A stretch of 64,000 nt of DNA from Nitrospirota bacterium. GTDB taxonomy: Bacteria > Nitrospirota > Thermodesulfovibrionia > Thermodesulfovibrionales > SM23-35. The position numbers were made by a program, and so were the translations under genes. The notes below the pieces were generated by a model, which had not been told where the DNA came from, made no database searches, and saw nothing but the letters and a program-made list of their open reading frames with translations. Numbering within the stretch: the stretch's first letter is position 1; each line of letters opens with the position of its first letter. Of this stretch, positions 55,337 through 64,000 are shown one piece after another. The stretch covers positions 1 to 64,000 of the forward strand of contig JACAFF010000030.1 in the NCBI GenBank assembly GCA_013388455.1. Reading direction: 5' to 3'.

Positions 55337-56979
55337 TATATATCTCCCTCAAGATGCTTTCTCCCCATTCTCATCGGAAGGAAAAAGGTGATGGCGTTAA
55401 GTATGAGAATCCCCGCGCCTGAAAAAACAAACAGGACTTTTTCTTTAAGCCCTATGGGTATATCAAATAAAGCAACTCTTTTGTAAATATAAAAAGCCCA
55501 TGCTTCTATAGAGATTGTAATAAGAACTACAAGAAAAGAAAAAATCATAAAGAGTAACCCACCAAGGCTCATTGATATAGAAGCTACGTTGTCATATTTA
55601 AATTTAGGGAGAAGAGCACCCATACCGATGCCGAGGCCGCTAATAGAAATACAGAGTATAATTGTTGTAATTATGGAAATGATCAGTAGATTTTGGTCAG
55701 TATTCATCAAGATATTTGAAATGAGGACAATAGTTAACAGGATGACCATTACAGGAATAAGTCCATAAAAAAATTTTGACCAGAGCAGCTTTTTCATAGT
55801 TATTGGAGCAGTTTTCAGTACCCAGAATGCCATGCCTTCGAGGCTAATAGAAGAATATAAAAATCGTGCTGCAACTGCAGAAAGAATGAGCCCAGCCATT
55901 AGCATATTGATAAGGACCATCAATTCTTTTATGAAAGGGAATATCACGGCGATCGAGGTGATGGGAAGTGTTTTAAAATTATAGAGATAGATGAACATGA
56001 GCGCAACGATGATCAGTAACTGTGACCACTGTCCAGTATCTCTTAAAAAGATTTTCACATCTTTCCATATAATTGTGAAACCATATCCTGGATAGAATCT
56101 GTTTTTATTTGTCTTTATTTTCCAGTGTCTAGATGGCTGAATTTTCTCAATATTGGATACATATAAATTTTTTCCTATGGCATCTGACAATAGAATAATG
56201 AAAGGCCAAATGCTAAGAATAAGCATTAAGTACCTTATATCAGGTTTTTCTTTAATCAATAATGGGAAAACAGATTCTGTTATCCAGTAACTTGGTAACA
56301 AGGGTAAGTCAATTCTGATATTAAAGAATAATTGTATAAATCTGTCATAACTTTGAAGGTCAATTTGCCATTGAGATCTAAACCATGTATAGAAAGTTAC
56401 GAAAAGCAGGAGACCCATGCCAAGTAATGTTAGGCGGATTTTTTTTGCAGAAAAAATCCTTGTGAGAAGATGAGCGATTATTATCCCTATTCCACATGAT
56501 AAAAATAGAAAAGAAATAAAAGTAATAATGAGAATTATATAAAACATAAGGGTAGCCTGATAATTGATGCCATACGCAATAAAAATCGGGGGTATGAATG
56601 ATATGACCATCCATGAAGAATTTATAATTGTATCTATTGTTTTTGCTCTCAAGATTGCCTGTGTCCTGATAGGCATTTGAATAAGAAACGGGATATCCTT
56701 TGATAGATAAAAAGAAGACAGGGCAGTAATTATATTGCTCAGAATTAAAAAGATGCCGAGACTGAAGAGTATGATTGAGAGAAATTTTTTGGAAAGAATT
56801 TCGCCAAAGAAATGAACATTTCGAATAAAACTTATAACTTCATATGAACCTATGTAAAACAATATCCAGAATGCAATGCCAATTAATAGAAAAGGAAGCC
56901 TTTTTAGAAAAGCTTTTAAGGTTATAGAATTTTTTAGAGATATAATTTTTGGTATAAGGAGCAAGAGTTCAGTTTTCAA
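55333..56979 (-). CDS. ABC-type exporter permease, large multi-pass
   Basis: A 548-residue protein with about 12 hydrophobic helices (for example FLLIGIAFWILFYIGSY, TFISFLFLSCGIGIIIAHLL, SMSLGGLLFMIFSFLVVLI). Two halves of similar layout are visible. No signature of a named exporter is evident, but the gene directly follows an ABC ATPase gene (12 bases) in the same direction, so it is its membrane partner. The substrate is unknown. The last residues overlap the convergent transformylase gene. Confidence 0.85.
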   Translation of the reverse strand: MKTELLLLIPKIISLKNSITLKAFLKRLPFLLIGIAFWILFYIGSYEVISFIRNVHFFGEILSKKFLSIILFSLGIFLILSNIITALSSFYLSKDIPFLIQMPIRTQAILRAKTIDTIINSSWMVISFIPPIFIAYGINYQATLMFYIILIITFISFLFLSCGIGIIIAHLLTRIFSAKKIRLTLLGMGLLLFVTFYTWFRSQWQIDLQSYDRFIQLFFNIRIDLPLLPSYWITESVFPLLIKEKPDIRYLMLILSIWPFIILLSDAIGKNLYVSNIEKIQPSRHWKIKTNKNRFYPGYGFTIIWKDVKIFLRDTGQWSQLLIIVALMFIYLYNFKTLPITSIAVIFPFIKELMVLINMLMAGLILSAVAARFLYSSISLEGMAFWVLKTAPITMKKLLWSKFFYGLIPVMVILLTIVLISNILMNTDQNLLIISIITTIILCISISGLGIGMGALLPKFKYDNVASISMSLGGLLFMIFSFLVVLITISIEAWAFYIYKRVALFDIPIGLKEKVLFVFSGAGILILNAITFFLPMRMGRKHLEGDIY

Positions 56980-56991
56980 TAGAAATTACCT

Positions 56992-57702
56992 TTACCTTTT
57001 TTCAGTCATTTCCAAAAATAATTTTTGCAGGTCACCTTTAGTTTTAAAATTTTCCTTATTTATTATGCTGATTAAAGAGCCATTGCTAATAAGTCCTACT
57101 CTATCACATAAGTCTTCAGCAATATGAAGGCTATGAGTTGCAAGAAAAATTGATACACCTTCTGAACGCAATTTATGTATAACTTCCTTAATCATAATAA
57201 CGCCGAATGGATCAAGACCAACAAAAGGTTCATCAATCAGTAGCACCTTTGGATTGTGTATCAGGGCAGATGAGAAGAGCAATCTCTGCCGCATACCCTG
57301 CGAATAGCTTTCTATTATCTCATCTCCAACATCCTTTATGCCGAATATCTCGAGAAGTTTATCAATCTTCTGAGTTGCTGAGAATTTTTCTATTCTGTGA
57401 ATGGATGCAACAAATGTAAGAAATTCACGTCCTTTTAACTTCTCATATAGAAATGCCTTATCAGGCACATATCCAAGAATTGATTTGACCTGAAGATGCT
57501 CTTTTACAATATCAAAGCCATTAATCAATATCCTGCCTTCAGTTGGTTTCAAAAGCCCTGTCATCATCTTAATTGTAGTCGTTTTCCCTGCACCATTTGG
57601 TCCGAGCAGTCCAAAAATTTCTCCTTTTTCAGTCCGAAGATTAAGATCTTTTACTGCCCATTTTTTATTAAATACCTTGCTAACATTTTCAATGATTATC
57701 AT
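56992..57702 (-). CDS. ABC transporter ATP-binding protein
   Basis: A 236-residue ATPase. Walker A GLLGPNGAGKTTTIKMMTGL, Q-loop near ILGYVPDKAFLYEKL, signature ESYSQGMRQRLLFSSAL (SQGM in place of SGGQ, common in ABC-2 exporters), Walker B VLLIDEPFVGLDP, and H-loop ATHSLHIAEDL. Belongs to the ABC-2-type family of drug, polysaccharide or peptide exporters. Confidence 0.94.
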   Translation of the reverse strand: MIIIENVSKVFNKKWAVKDLNLRTEKGEIFGLLGPNGAGKTTTIKMMTGLLKPTEGRILINGFDIVKEHLQVKSILGYVPDKAFLYEKLKGREFLTFVASIHRIEKFSATQKIDKLLEIFGIKDVGDEIIESYSQGMRQRLLFSSALIHNPKVLLIDEPFVGLDPFGVIMIKEVIHKLRSEGVSIFLATHSLHIAEDLCDRVGLISNGSLISIINKENFKTKGDLQKLFLEMTEKR

Positions 57703-57767
57703 AAGATTTATTCTACATCATTTCCTCAGCCATTTCTTTTGACCGTTTTTAATGGTATTATTTAACT

Positions 57768-57902
57768 ATGGGGTATATGACAAAAGGATTTAATATTCTT
57801 AAGAAATGTATCATGTTTTCTGGTGCTATTGCACGTGTCCTGACAGGTATAGGTGCTTCTGCGATTCTTGTTCTCTCAATGAAAAAGAAAAAGGCAAAAT
57901 AG
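57768..57902 (+). CDS. Possible small membrane protein (44 residues)
   Basis: MGYMTKGFNILKKCIMFSGA, IARVLTGIGASAILVLSM and a KKKKAK end: one hydrophobic helix with a basic tail. It ends 6 bases before the nitroreductase-like gene. A weak ribosome binding site lowers confidence; TTGACC and a poor -10 lie just before it, so the ATG at 57777 may be the real start. Confidence 0.4.
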   Translation: MGYMTKGFNILKKCIMFSGAIARVLTGIGASAILVLSMKKKKAK

Positions 57903-57908
57903 TATTAA

Positions 57909-58706
57909 ATGGATATCCCATATTCAAGGTGGTATGATGCTATAGCAGTCAGGAGATCACGGCGGCTTTTTGATTCAAAGCCTATCCCCCCAGATTTACT
58001 CTTAAGAATTAATGCCATTTGTGAGGAATTCAGACCTTTCGAAGGAGTAAGGGCTGTTTTAATAAACCAATCTGCAGATAAGGTTTTTAAGGGAGCTATC
58101 GGTCATTATGGCAAAATAAAAGGTGCAACTGCCATAGTGGCCTTTATTGGAGATAGATCGGATTATCATATGCCGGAAAAAGTAGGATATACAGGTGAGG
58201 GCATTATACTTGAGGCTACTTCATTAAGAATCGGCACGTGTTGGGTAGGTGGATTCTTTAGACCTGAGGTAGCGGCCTCTCTTGCTGAAATCAAAGATAA
58301 TGAAAAGGTTTTTGCTGTAACACCGGTTGGTTTTGCAGCAGAAAAAGTTTCTCTTGAAGAGAAAATAATGACAGGATTCGGAATGACTCACCAGAGGAAA
58401 CCACTGAGTGAATTAGTAAAAGGACTGGAAGAATCTAAATGGCCTTTTTGGATGAAGAAAGCCCTTGAATCAGCAAAAATTGCTCCTTCAGCAGTTAACC
58501 GCCAACCCTGGAGATTCTTTGTTGATAGTAACAGCATTACAATTTCTGTTGATAATATGAAAGATACATATAATATTCCGAAACGTCTTGATTGTGGTAT
58601 TGCTATGCTTCACATTGAAGTTGCATCCTTCCAATGTGGAGTGAAAGGTGAGTGGGAATTTTTACAGCCTCCACAGGTTGCAAGATTTAAGACCTCAAAT
58701 CAATAA
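57909..58706 (+). CDS. Nitroreductase-family flavoprotein
   Basis: A 265-residue FMN-type protein. AVRRSRRLFDSKPI is the first FMN-contact motif; GATAIVAFIGDRSDY, GYTGEGIILEATSLRIGTCWVGGFF and ALESAKIAPSAVNRQPWRFF give the rest. Family members move hydride from NAD(P)H to nitro, quinone or other acceptors. The substrate is unknown. The fold is of the single-chain TM-nitroreductase kind, in which both half motifs are in one chain. No good ribosome binding site precedes the ATG. Confidence 0.85.
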   Translation: MDIPYSRWYDAIAVRRSRRLFDSKPIPPDLLLRINAICEEFRPFEGVRAVLINQSADKVFKGAIGHYGKIKGATAIVAFIGDRSDYHMPEKVGYTGEGIILEATSLRIGTCWVGGFFRPEVAASLAEIKDNEKVFAVTPVGFAAEKVSLEEKIMTGFGMTHQRKPLSELVKGLEESKWPFWMKKALESAKIAPSAVNRQPWRFFVDSNSITISVDNMKDTYNIPKRLDCGIAMLHIEVASFQCGVKGEWEFLQPPQVARFKTSNQ

Positions 58707-58749
58707 ATTTATATTGACTTAATGGTAAAAGCTTTTTAAAATTTAGCAA

Positions 58750-59328
58750 ATGAGAAACAAAATATTGCTTGTAGAGGACTCAAAAGTCATACAACAGATG
58801 TATAAAAATAAACTGATACTGGATCAGTTTATTGTGATCACAGCTGATAATGGAATGGAAGCAATAAAAAAGCTTGCTGAGGATAAGCCCGATATAATTT
58901 TACTTGATTTAATGATGCCCATCATGGATGGCTATAAAGTTCTCCAGATTATCAAAACTGATCCAAAACTATCCAACATTCCTGTACTTGTTTTTTCAGC
59001 AAAGGGACAGCCTGAAGAGGTTGAGAAAGCTCTAAATCTTGGAGCATCAGGCTACGTTGTTAAAGCTACTACAAAGCCAAATGAAGTAATTGAACAGATA
59101 AAAAAGATACTGAGCCATAAACCTAAAGCTCAAGATGTTATTCAATATATTTTAGATATTAAACAAGATGCTTATGACGCTAAGAAACTTGCATTAGACT
59201 ACAAACTTAACGACTTTATCTGCCAGAAATGCCATTCATCAATGCTTCTTAAATTAATACCTGATTTTTCACACGAAGAAGAGTGGTTTACCGGAAGGTT
59301 TTTCTGCCCAAAGTGCCAGAGTTTATGA
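58750..59328 (+). CDS. Response regulator with C-terminal zinc-ribbon-like tail
   Basis: A 192-residue protein. Residues 1-120 are a receiver domain: LLVEDSKVIQQMY, LLDLMMPIMDGYKVLQ with the phospho-accepting Asp, VLVFSAKGQPEEVEKALNLG and VVKATTKPNEV. The Lys of the last strand is present. After a helical linker, FICQKCHSSM and RFFCPKCQSL form two C-x-x-C pairs about 30 residues apart, a possible zinc ribbon. No DNA-binding domain is seen. Its 3' end overlaps the convergent CheY-like gene by 6 bases. Confidence 0.88.
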   Translation: MRNKILLVEDSKVIQQMYKNKLILDQFIVITADNGMEAIKKLAEDKPDIILLDLMMPIMDGYKVLQIIKTDPKLSNIPVLVFSAKGQPEEVEKALNLGASGYVVKATTKPNEVIEQIKKILSHKPKAQDVIQYILDIKQDAYDAKKLALDYKLNDFICQKCHSSMLLKLIPDFSHEEEWFTGRFFCPKCQSL

Positions 59329-59691
59329 TGTGATGAAACTGCTTACGAGTTTCATTAGATCCTGCGTTTGAATAGGTTTTGTAAGATAAGCATTTGCTCC
59401 CATAGCGAGAGCTCTGTTTTTATCTTCCTCTGCGCCCTCAGTTGTGATCATGATTATCGGTATATGTTTATAAGAGGGATTGCTTCTAACAAGGTTTACT
59501 AATTTTAGTCCATCCATTATTGGCATGTTAATATCAGCAAGAATAATATCAATCTTTTCGGTTGACAGTTTCTTTAATGCATCAACCCCATCAGAGGCTT
59601 CAATAATTCTGGAATCAGGAATTCTTTTTATAGCGAAAGAGATTAGTTGTCTCATTGTTGGTGAATCTTCAACGACAAGAATGTTCGGCAT
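59323..59691 (-). CDS. CheY-like single-domain response regulator
   Basis: A 122-residue receiver: ILVVEDSPTMRQLI, IILADINMPIMDGLKLV (phospho-Asp), IIMITTEGAEEDKNRAL and GANAYLTKPIQTQDL. All conserved receiver residues are present. It is close to CheB and CheR and could signal to a motor or to the GAF protein upstream. Ribosome binding site AGGAGGTCTT. Confidence 0.93.
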   Translation of the reverse strand: MPNILVVEDSPTMRQLISFAIKRIPDSRIIEASDGVDALKKLSTEKIDIILADINMPIMDGLKLVNLVRSNPSYKHIPIIMITTEGAEEDKNRALAMGANAYLTKPIQTQDLMKLVSSFITS

Positions 59692-59711
59692 AAGACCTCC
59701 TTTTCCCTATC

Positions 59712-60533
59712 CTATTTTTTGGGTTTTTCCTTCAGCAGGTCGAGAAAACCCTGAATTGTAGAAAGCTTTCTTTCAGACTGAGTATATAATTTTGAGGAAA
59801 AAATAGCAGTAGCTGCATGACCGGCAAGCAAGTTGAAAAGTTCATAATCAATATTCGAAAAAGAATTTTTTTGGATAAGAAGTAAATATATTACAATTAC
59901 ACCAATTACATGTTCTTTAATCTTGAGTGGAATACAGACAATAGGTTTTTCCAGGTCTATAGATTTTACATTCGGTATGTTTTCCGAAAAATAACTCTCA
60001 CCTTCTTTTGCTACTTTGCCTATGATGCCTTCATTGATCTTAACCTTGGGAATTTCTGCGAGTGATATACCTTCTGCTGCAACTGGAATCATCTCATTCG
60101 TTTTTTCATCCATGAGCATGATTGCAAATTTTTCAGCACCAATGAGATTTATAATGATTTCAATTACAATCCTTAGAACTTCATTGAAATCCAGAGTTGA
60201 GTGTAGCTGATAACTTGCGACATAGAGATTTGCAAGATTGTTATTTTCTGTTTCTACCTCTACATATTTCGATGCAAAATCCTTATTCTCTTCCTCTGTC
60301 TTTCTATATCTTTCAAGGAGAGAATTTAATTCCTGTTCGAGCATCTTTATTCTATCTTCATATATCTTTATTCGTTCCTCATTTCCTGTATTCACGAGAG
60401 ACTCTTCGAGCTGTGCAATCCTGAATCTCAATCGCTCATTTTCTTTTATTAATTCTTTAGTGAATTCTTCGCCTCTCCTGAAAATCTGGAGAAATTCATC
60501 TGCTTTTTTCGTGTAAAAAGGTTCTTTTTCCAT
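59712..60533 (-). CDS. Coiled-coil GAF-domain sensor protein
   Basis: A 273-residue cytoplasmic protein. Residues about 20-100 are a long coiled coil (ENERLRFRIAQLEESLVN; RIKMLEQELNSLLERYRK), followed by a GAF domain (SYQLHSTLDFNEVLRIVIEI; AEKFAIMLMDEKTNEMIPVA; IIGKVAKEGESYF; IVCIPLKIKEHVIGVIVIYL). There is no kinase or cyclase output. It may sense a small ligand and interact with the chemotaxis proteins in this cluster. Start ATG 60533 with GAGGG upstream. Confidence 0.85.
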   Translation of the reverse strand: MEKEPFYTKKADEFLQIFRRGEEFTKELIKENERLRFRIAQLEESLVNTGNEERIKIYEDRIKMLEQELNSLLERYRKTEEENKDFASKYVEVETENNNLANLYVASYQLHSTLDFNEVLRIVIEIIINLIGAEKFAIMLMDEKTNEMIPVAAEGISLAEIPKVKINEGIIGKVAKEGESYFSENIPNVKSIDLEKPIVCIPLKIKEHVIGVIVIYLLLIQKNSFSNIDYELFNLLAGHAATAIFSSKLYTQSERKLSTIQGFLDLLKEKPKK

Positions 60534-60547
60534 CAAGCCCTCAAGTG

Positions 60548-61597
60548 CTAATTTTTTGTAACCAATTTTGTAAGTTCTTCAGGTATTTCCTGCAAAGGTA
60601 ACACCCTGCTTGCAGCGCCTGATTTAATAACCTCATTGGGCATACCAAAAACAACAGCAGTATCTTCTGATTCTACTATAGTATACCCTCCTTTCTTCTT
60701 AATTTCCAGCATACCACCTTTACCGTCATTTCCCATACCTGTCAGGACTATACCCATTGTTTTATTCCCGTAGATATCTGCAAGCGAAGACATCATCATA
60801 TCAACAGAAGGGACATATTTATCTGTAGTCTTTGACTCCTTCAGAGATGTAACAACTCTGCGCCCCCTTTTTTTGAAGAGCATATGGAATCCGCCAGGAC
60901 AGATTAGCACCTTCCCTGTTGTTATTTCTTCCCCATCTTTAGCTTCCCTTACTGATAGCTTAGAAATCCCATTCAGCCTCTCAGCAAAAGAGGCTGTAAA
61001 ACCTTTTGGCATATGCTGACTTATAACAATTCCTGCTGGAAAATCTTCTGGGAGGCGTGAAAGTATTATTTTCAAAGCGGCTGGACCACCTGTAGATGAC
61101 CCTATACCAATTGCTTCTATTTCACATGATAATTTTTCAGGTGGCGAGATTCCTGAAGTGCGTTCTTCAAGAAGATTAAGATTTTTACTCAATCTATCTA
61201 TTCGAAAATTTTTTATTCCCTTTACCTTTCTAAGCAAATCTTGTTGTAAATTCTGTAAATTTGCGGATACTATTCTTGATGGTTTTGCTATGAAGTCAGC
61301 AGCCCCGAGTTCGAGTGCCTTGAAAACGGTTTTTGAATCAGAGTATGAACTGACAATGATTACCGGAATAGGATGCTTTTTCATCAGCCATCTGAGAAAA
61401 CTAAAACCATCCATTTCAGGCATTTCGAGGTCGAGTGTTATAATGTCGGGCTTGATTTTAATAGTCTTTGCCATAGCATCTATACCATCAGATGAAACAC
61501 CTACCACTTCAATGCCTTTATCTGATTCAAGGGTTCTCCTGATTATCTGCCTGCTATATGCAGAGTCATCAACAATGAGAACTCGGGTCTTAGACAT
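60548..61597 (-). CDS. cheB: Chemotaxis methylesterase CheB
   Basis: A 349-residue two-domain protein that demethylates receptors. The receiver is at residues 5-120 (VLIVDDSAYSRQII; IITLDLEMPEMDGFSFL). The esterase domain (about 165-345) has the catalytic Ser in GIGSSTGGPAALKIIL, the His in VISQHMPKGFTASFAERL, and the Asp in VLTGMGNDGKGG. Overlaps the 3' end of cheR by 8 bases. Confidence 0.95.
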   Translation of the reverse strand: MSKTRVLIVDDSAYSRQIIRRTLESDKGIEVVGVSSDGIDAMAKTIKIKPDIITLDLEMPEMDGFSFLRWLMKKHPIPVIIVSSYSDSKTVFKALELGAADFIAKPSRIVSANLQNLQQDLLRKVKGIKNFRIDRLSKNLNLLEERTSGISPPEKLSCEIEAIGIGSSTGGPAALKIILSRLPEDFPAGIVISQHMPKGFTASFAERLNGISKLSVREAKDGEEITTGKVLICPGGFHMLFKKRGRRVVTSLKESKTTDKYVPSVDMMMSSLADIYGNKTMGIVLTGMGNDGKGGMLEIKKKGGYTIVESEDTAVVFGMPNEVIKSGAASRVLPLQEIPEELTKLVTKN

Positions 61598-62459
61598 CAA
61601 TATGAACTCCTTTTTTTATAGGTTTCTGATATACCATATCATATTTCAAATGTTTTAGTGTAAATGCGGTTGTTATATTTATCAAAGACTCAGCATGTCC
61701 AAGTAGTAAATAGCCCCCTTCTGAGAGTCTTTCGAAAAACATATCTACTACTTTTTTCCTTGAAGGATGATCGAAATAGATTAATACGTTTCTACAGAAA
61801 ATAACATCCATGATTCCAACTAATTTAACTTTAAAGGGGTCAAGTAGATTTAGATGTGTAAAATTTACGTATTGTTTAATAGAATCAGAAATTTTGAAAA
61901 AACTTTCTTCTTCCCTGAAATACTTTTTTATATAATATGGTTCAGTTGTTCGAAAAGAGTTTTTTCTATATGCACCACTCCTTGCAATCTGTAACACCCT
62001 TTGATTGATGTCGCTTCCAAATATCTCTAAATCCCAATTATTGAAAAGTCCTTTCTCGAGAACGAGCATTGCAATTGTGTAAGGTTCTTCTCCCGTTGAA
62101 CAACCGGCTGACCATATCCTGAGTTTTTTTTGACTTTTTTTGTTTTCCTTGATTTCTGGAAGTATCTCTTCACTAAACGCCTTAAGCTGATTTTGTTCCC
62201 TGAAAAAATATGTCTCATTCACAGTCAGTATATCAATAATCGCTGAAAGTTCCTCGTCCCGGTTTTTATCGTATAAAAGATATCTGAAATAATCTCTGAA
62301 ATTCGAAAACTGGTGAATTTTTAGCCTTCTTGAAAGTCTCTTTTCAAGCAGATATTGTGAATTATCATCAAAAAAAATCCCACAATAATCTCGTATAAAA
62401 TCTCTAATAAGTCTGAAAACATCAACAGATAATGGAAAAACATCTTCTTTTTCAAACAT
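61590..62459 (-). CDS. cheR: Chemotaxis methyltransferase CheR
   Basis: A 289-residue SAM-dependent receptor methylase: N-terminal helical domain (LIRDFIRDYCGIFFDDN; LLEKRLSRRLK), TVNETYFFREQNQL, and SAM motifs IWSAGCSTGEEPYTIAML, NWDLEIFGSDINQRVLQIA, VIFCRNVLIYFDHPSRKKVV and LLLGHAESL. Complete. Together with CheB and CheY here, but without CheA, CheW or receptors in the window. Confidence 0.95.
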   Translation of the reverse strand: MFEKEDVFPLSVDVFRLIRDFIRDYCGIFFDDNSQYLLEKRLSRRLKIHQFSNFRDYFRYLLYDKNRDEELSAIIDILTVNETYFFREQNQLKAFSEEILPEIKENKKSQKKLRIWSAGCSTGEEPYTIAMLVLEKGLFNNWDLEIFGSDINQRVLQIARSGAYRKNSFRTTEPYYIKKYFREEESFFKISDSIKQYVNFTHLNLLDPFKVKLVGIMDVIFCRNVLIYFDHPSRKKVVDMFFERLSEGGYLLLGHAESLINITTAFTLKHLKYDMVYQKPIKKGVHIDV

Positions 62460-62482
62460 ATAACCCTTTCATCCTATCCTGA

Positions 62483-64000
62483 CTATTGACTTTTTGTCTT
62501 TTCAAGACTATCCTGAATCATCCTTTTTACTATAGGGTCTTCTTCTGCATCAAGAATTTTTTCTAATTCTTTACGTATATAATCTTTTCCACTCTGCCCA
62601 AGTACTTCTACTGCGGCCATTCTTGTAGCCCAGTCATGATCTTTGAGAAAGGGAAATAATTTTTCTTCGATACCTTCAAAAGAGGCAAGAGCCTTTATCG
62701 CAGTTCTTTTTATCTCTTTATCCGGAGATTCTATCATCTTCAATAAAGCTAATTTTGCTTCATTCCCTCCTATCTTGCTCAGAGATTCTATTGTTGTTGT
62801 TACAACAAATCCATTTTTATCTGATAGAAGTTTGATTAGATTTTGAACAGCTCTTTTATCTGCAAGCATACCGAAAGCTTTTGATACAGCTACTCTAATT
62901 GCATCAACTGGATCAGATATAAGAAAAGACAAGGCTTCTAAAATGCCTTCACCGCCAATACTTCCGAGATTTAGAGCAGATGAGATCCTTATCTGAGGGT
63001 CCTCATCAGTTAGTGCAAGAATCAGTGATTTTACCGAGTCTTTGGTCTTCAAAAGCGAGAATGCCTCAACACATGCTTTTCTAACACGCACATCACTGTC
63101 TTTAAGAGCGAATTCCAGAGCAGGTATTGCTTCTTTAGCATCAATTTTCCCTAAAATTAGAGCAGCATTTTTTCTAAGAGTAGGATTCCTATCACGTAAC
63201 AAATTAATGTAATCTATAACAGATAGCCATGTCCTGAAACGTGAGAGAGCTTCAACTGCAGCTTCCTGCACATCCTCATAAGGGTCATTAAGAAGTTTTT
63301 TAATTGGTTCCATGGCTTTAGGGTCTCCGATTTTTGAAAGTCCTGTGGCAGCAATAGAGCGTATATGTCCATCTTCATTTTTCAGTAATTCTTCTAAGAT
63401 AGGATAATAAACTGGTGATGCTATGCAACTCGCTATTTCGCACATGATGCGCTTCTGATAAATATTATCTGTTTCGAATAGTTTTAGGAGAGATTCAGGG
63501 CTCTCCTTTCCTATAAAGACAAAAGCTCTCTTTACATCATCAACAAAATTTTCCTCCTGGGATATCTCAAGGAGCGCATTATAAGCCCTATTATCCTTCA
63601 TTAATCCTAAGAGGAGTATAGCGGAAGCCTTTACCTCATATTTGTTAGATTTCGTATGAGGTATTATGTAATCTATTGCATTTTCTCCGATTATTCTTCT
63701 GATTTCACCTGTAATAAAATCCTCACTCACGCCTTTGTGATAATATCGCACAATCCCGAGCAGAACTTCTTCTTGAACAGTTTTTACATTGTCTTTTAGA
63801 TAAGGGATGATGTCCTGAAGTGTGGTATTGTCTGCTATAAGGCTGAGAGATTTTATTGCAGGTGCTCTTAGTGTTTTTTTCTCAAGTGCCTTTCTCAAGG
63901 CTGGGATTGCTTTCCTGTCTCCTATTCTTCCTAATGCATCTGTAGCAGGATAAGATGTCCAAATGTCATCACTCTCGATTATTTCTATTAGTGCATTAAT
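62483..64000 (-). CDS. HEAT-repeat protein (5' end beyond the right edge)
   Basis: The frame is open from the right edge to a stop at 62483, at least 505 codons; an internal TTG at 63898 is not the true start, since HEAT-like sequence (PATDALGRIGDRKAIPALRK) continues before it. Tandem 31-33-residue units such as VQEAAVEALSRF, LRKNAALILGKIDAKEAIPALE, VRKACVEAFSLLKTKD and IRVAVSKAFGMLADKRAVQN repeat through the whole visible part, the phycocyanobilin-lyase/HEAT-PBS type. A protein-interaction scaffold; its position next to cheR suggests a chemosensory partner. Confidence 0.88.
   Translation of the reverse strand: MNALIEIIESDDIWTSYPATDALGRIGDRKAIPALRKALEKKTLRAPAIKSLSLIADNTTLQDIIPYLKDNVKTVQEEVLLGIVRYYHKGVSEDFITGEIRRIIGENAIDYIIPHTKSNKYEVKASAILLLGLMKDNRAYNALLEISQEENFVDDVKRAFVFIGKESPESLLKLFETDNIYQKRIMCEIASCIASPVYYPILEELLKNEDGHIRSIAATGLSKIGDPKAMEPIKKLLNDPYEDVQEAAVEALSRFRTWLSVIDYINLLRDRNPTLRKNAALILGKIDAKEAIPALEFALKDSDVRVRKACVEAFSLLKTKDSVKSLILALTDEDPQIRISSALNLGSIGGEGILEALSFLISDPVDAIRVAVSKAFGMLADKRAVQNLIKLLSDKNGFVVTTTIESLSKIGGNEAKLALLKMIESPDKEIKRTAIKALASFEGIEEKLFPFLKDHDWATRMAAVEVLGQSGKDYIRKELEKILDAEEDPIVKRMIQDSLEKTKSQ

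Noticed and set aside
61158-61658. 166-codon plus-strand frame
   Set aside because: Antisense to cheB, which has complete active-site motifs.

Overview
The window is an AT-rich bacterial chromosome segment. It carries a complete reductive-type dissimilatory sulfate-reduction block (adk-sat-ORF100-aprBA-qmoABC-hppA), a two-membrane-style housekeeping set (secDF-yajC, murI, recJ, relA/spoT-type) and a chemosensory block. Gene content and low GC look most like a sulfate reducer of the Nitrospirota (Thermodesulfovibrio-type). That assignment is an inference from content; no 16S or other RNA gene is present to confirm it, and a Desulfobacterota relative is not excluded.

Layout. 1-6.03 kb is a decaying defence/mobile island: a class IIG (Eco57I-like) restriction-modification gene, two extra copies of its 3' end, a broken DUF559 nuclease gene, an intact RelE/ParE toxin-antitoxin pair, a broken second pair, a truncated SNF2-type helicase and a transposase scrap. 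6.05-18.6 kb is housekeeping: small cytochrome c, murI, rph, ftsH, a thioredoxin-reductase-like flavoprotein, then on the minus strand DUF72, the (p)ppGpp synthetase/hydrolase, recJ, secF, secD and yajC. 18.8-23.1 kb has a Mur-ligase-like gene, a UvrD/Rep helicase and a membrane protein. 23.0-30.2 kb (minus) holds the most novel part: a compact candidate RiPP operon with a PqqD-type recognition protein, a radical SAM/SPASM enzyme, a 60-residue Cys-containing precursor peptide, an HPr-kinase-like protein and a signal-peptidase/GNAT-acetyltransferase fusion. It is followed by a TraB/GumN protein, a NYN nuclease that appears to start with ATT, and a PAP2 phosphatase, and preceded by an M48 protease.

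30.3-36 kb contains a nucleoside transporter, an IMPase-family phosphatase and a haem/cytochrome block (58-aa ORF, ccsA, hemA, hemC). 36-39.4 kb (minus) is the rpsB-tsf-pyrH-frr operon plus a 53-aa ORF and a DksA-like protein; pyrH and the 53-aa ORF lack usual start codons. 39.7-52.4 kb is rdgB and the sulfate-activation/reduction block: Sat makes APS and pyrophosphate, AprBA reduces APS, QmoABC supplies electrons from menaquinone, HppA recovers energy from pyrophosphate, and Adk recycles AMP. A strong terminator splits sat-apr from qmo, and another closes hppA.

52.5-64 kb holds a membrane zincin, a YkgJ-type Cys protein, a stand-alone AICAR transformylase, an ABC exporter, a nitroreductase-like protein, response regulators, a GAF protein, cheB, cheR and a HEAT-repeat protein running off the right edge. 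No rRNA, tRNA or CRISPR array was recognised.
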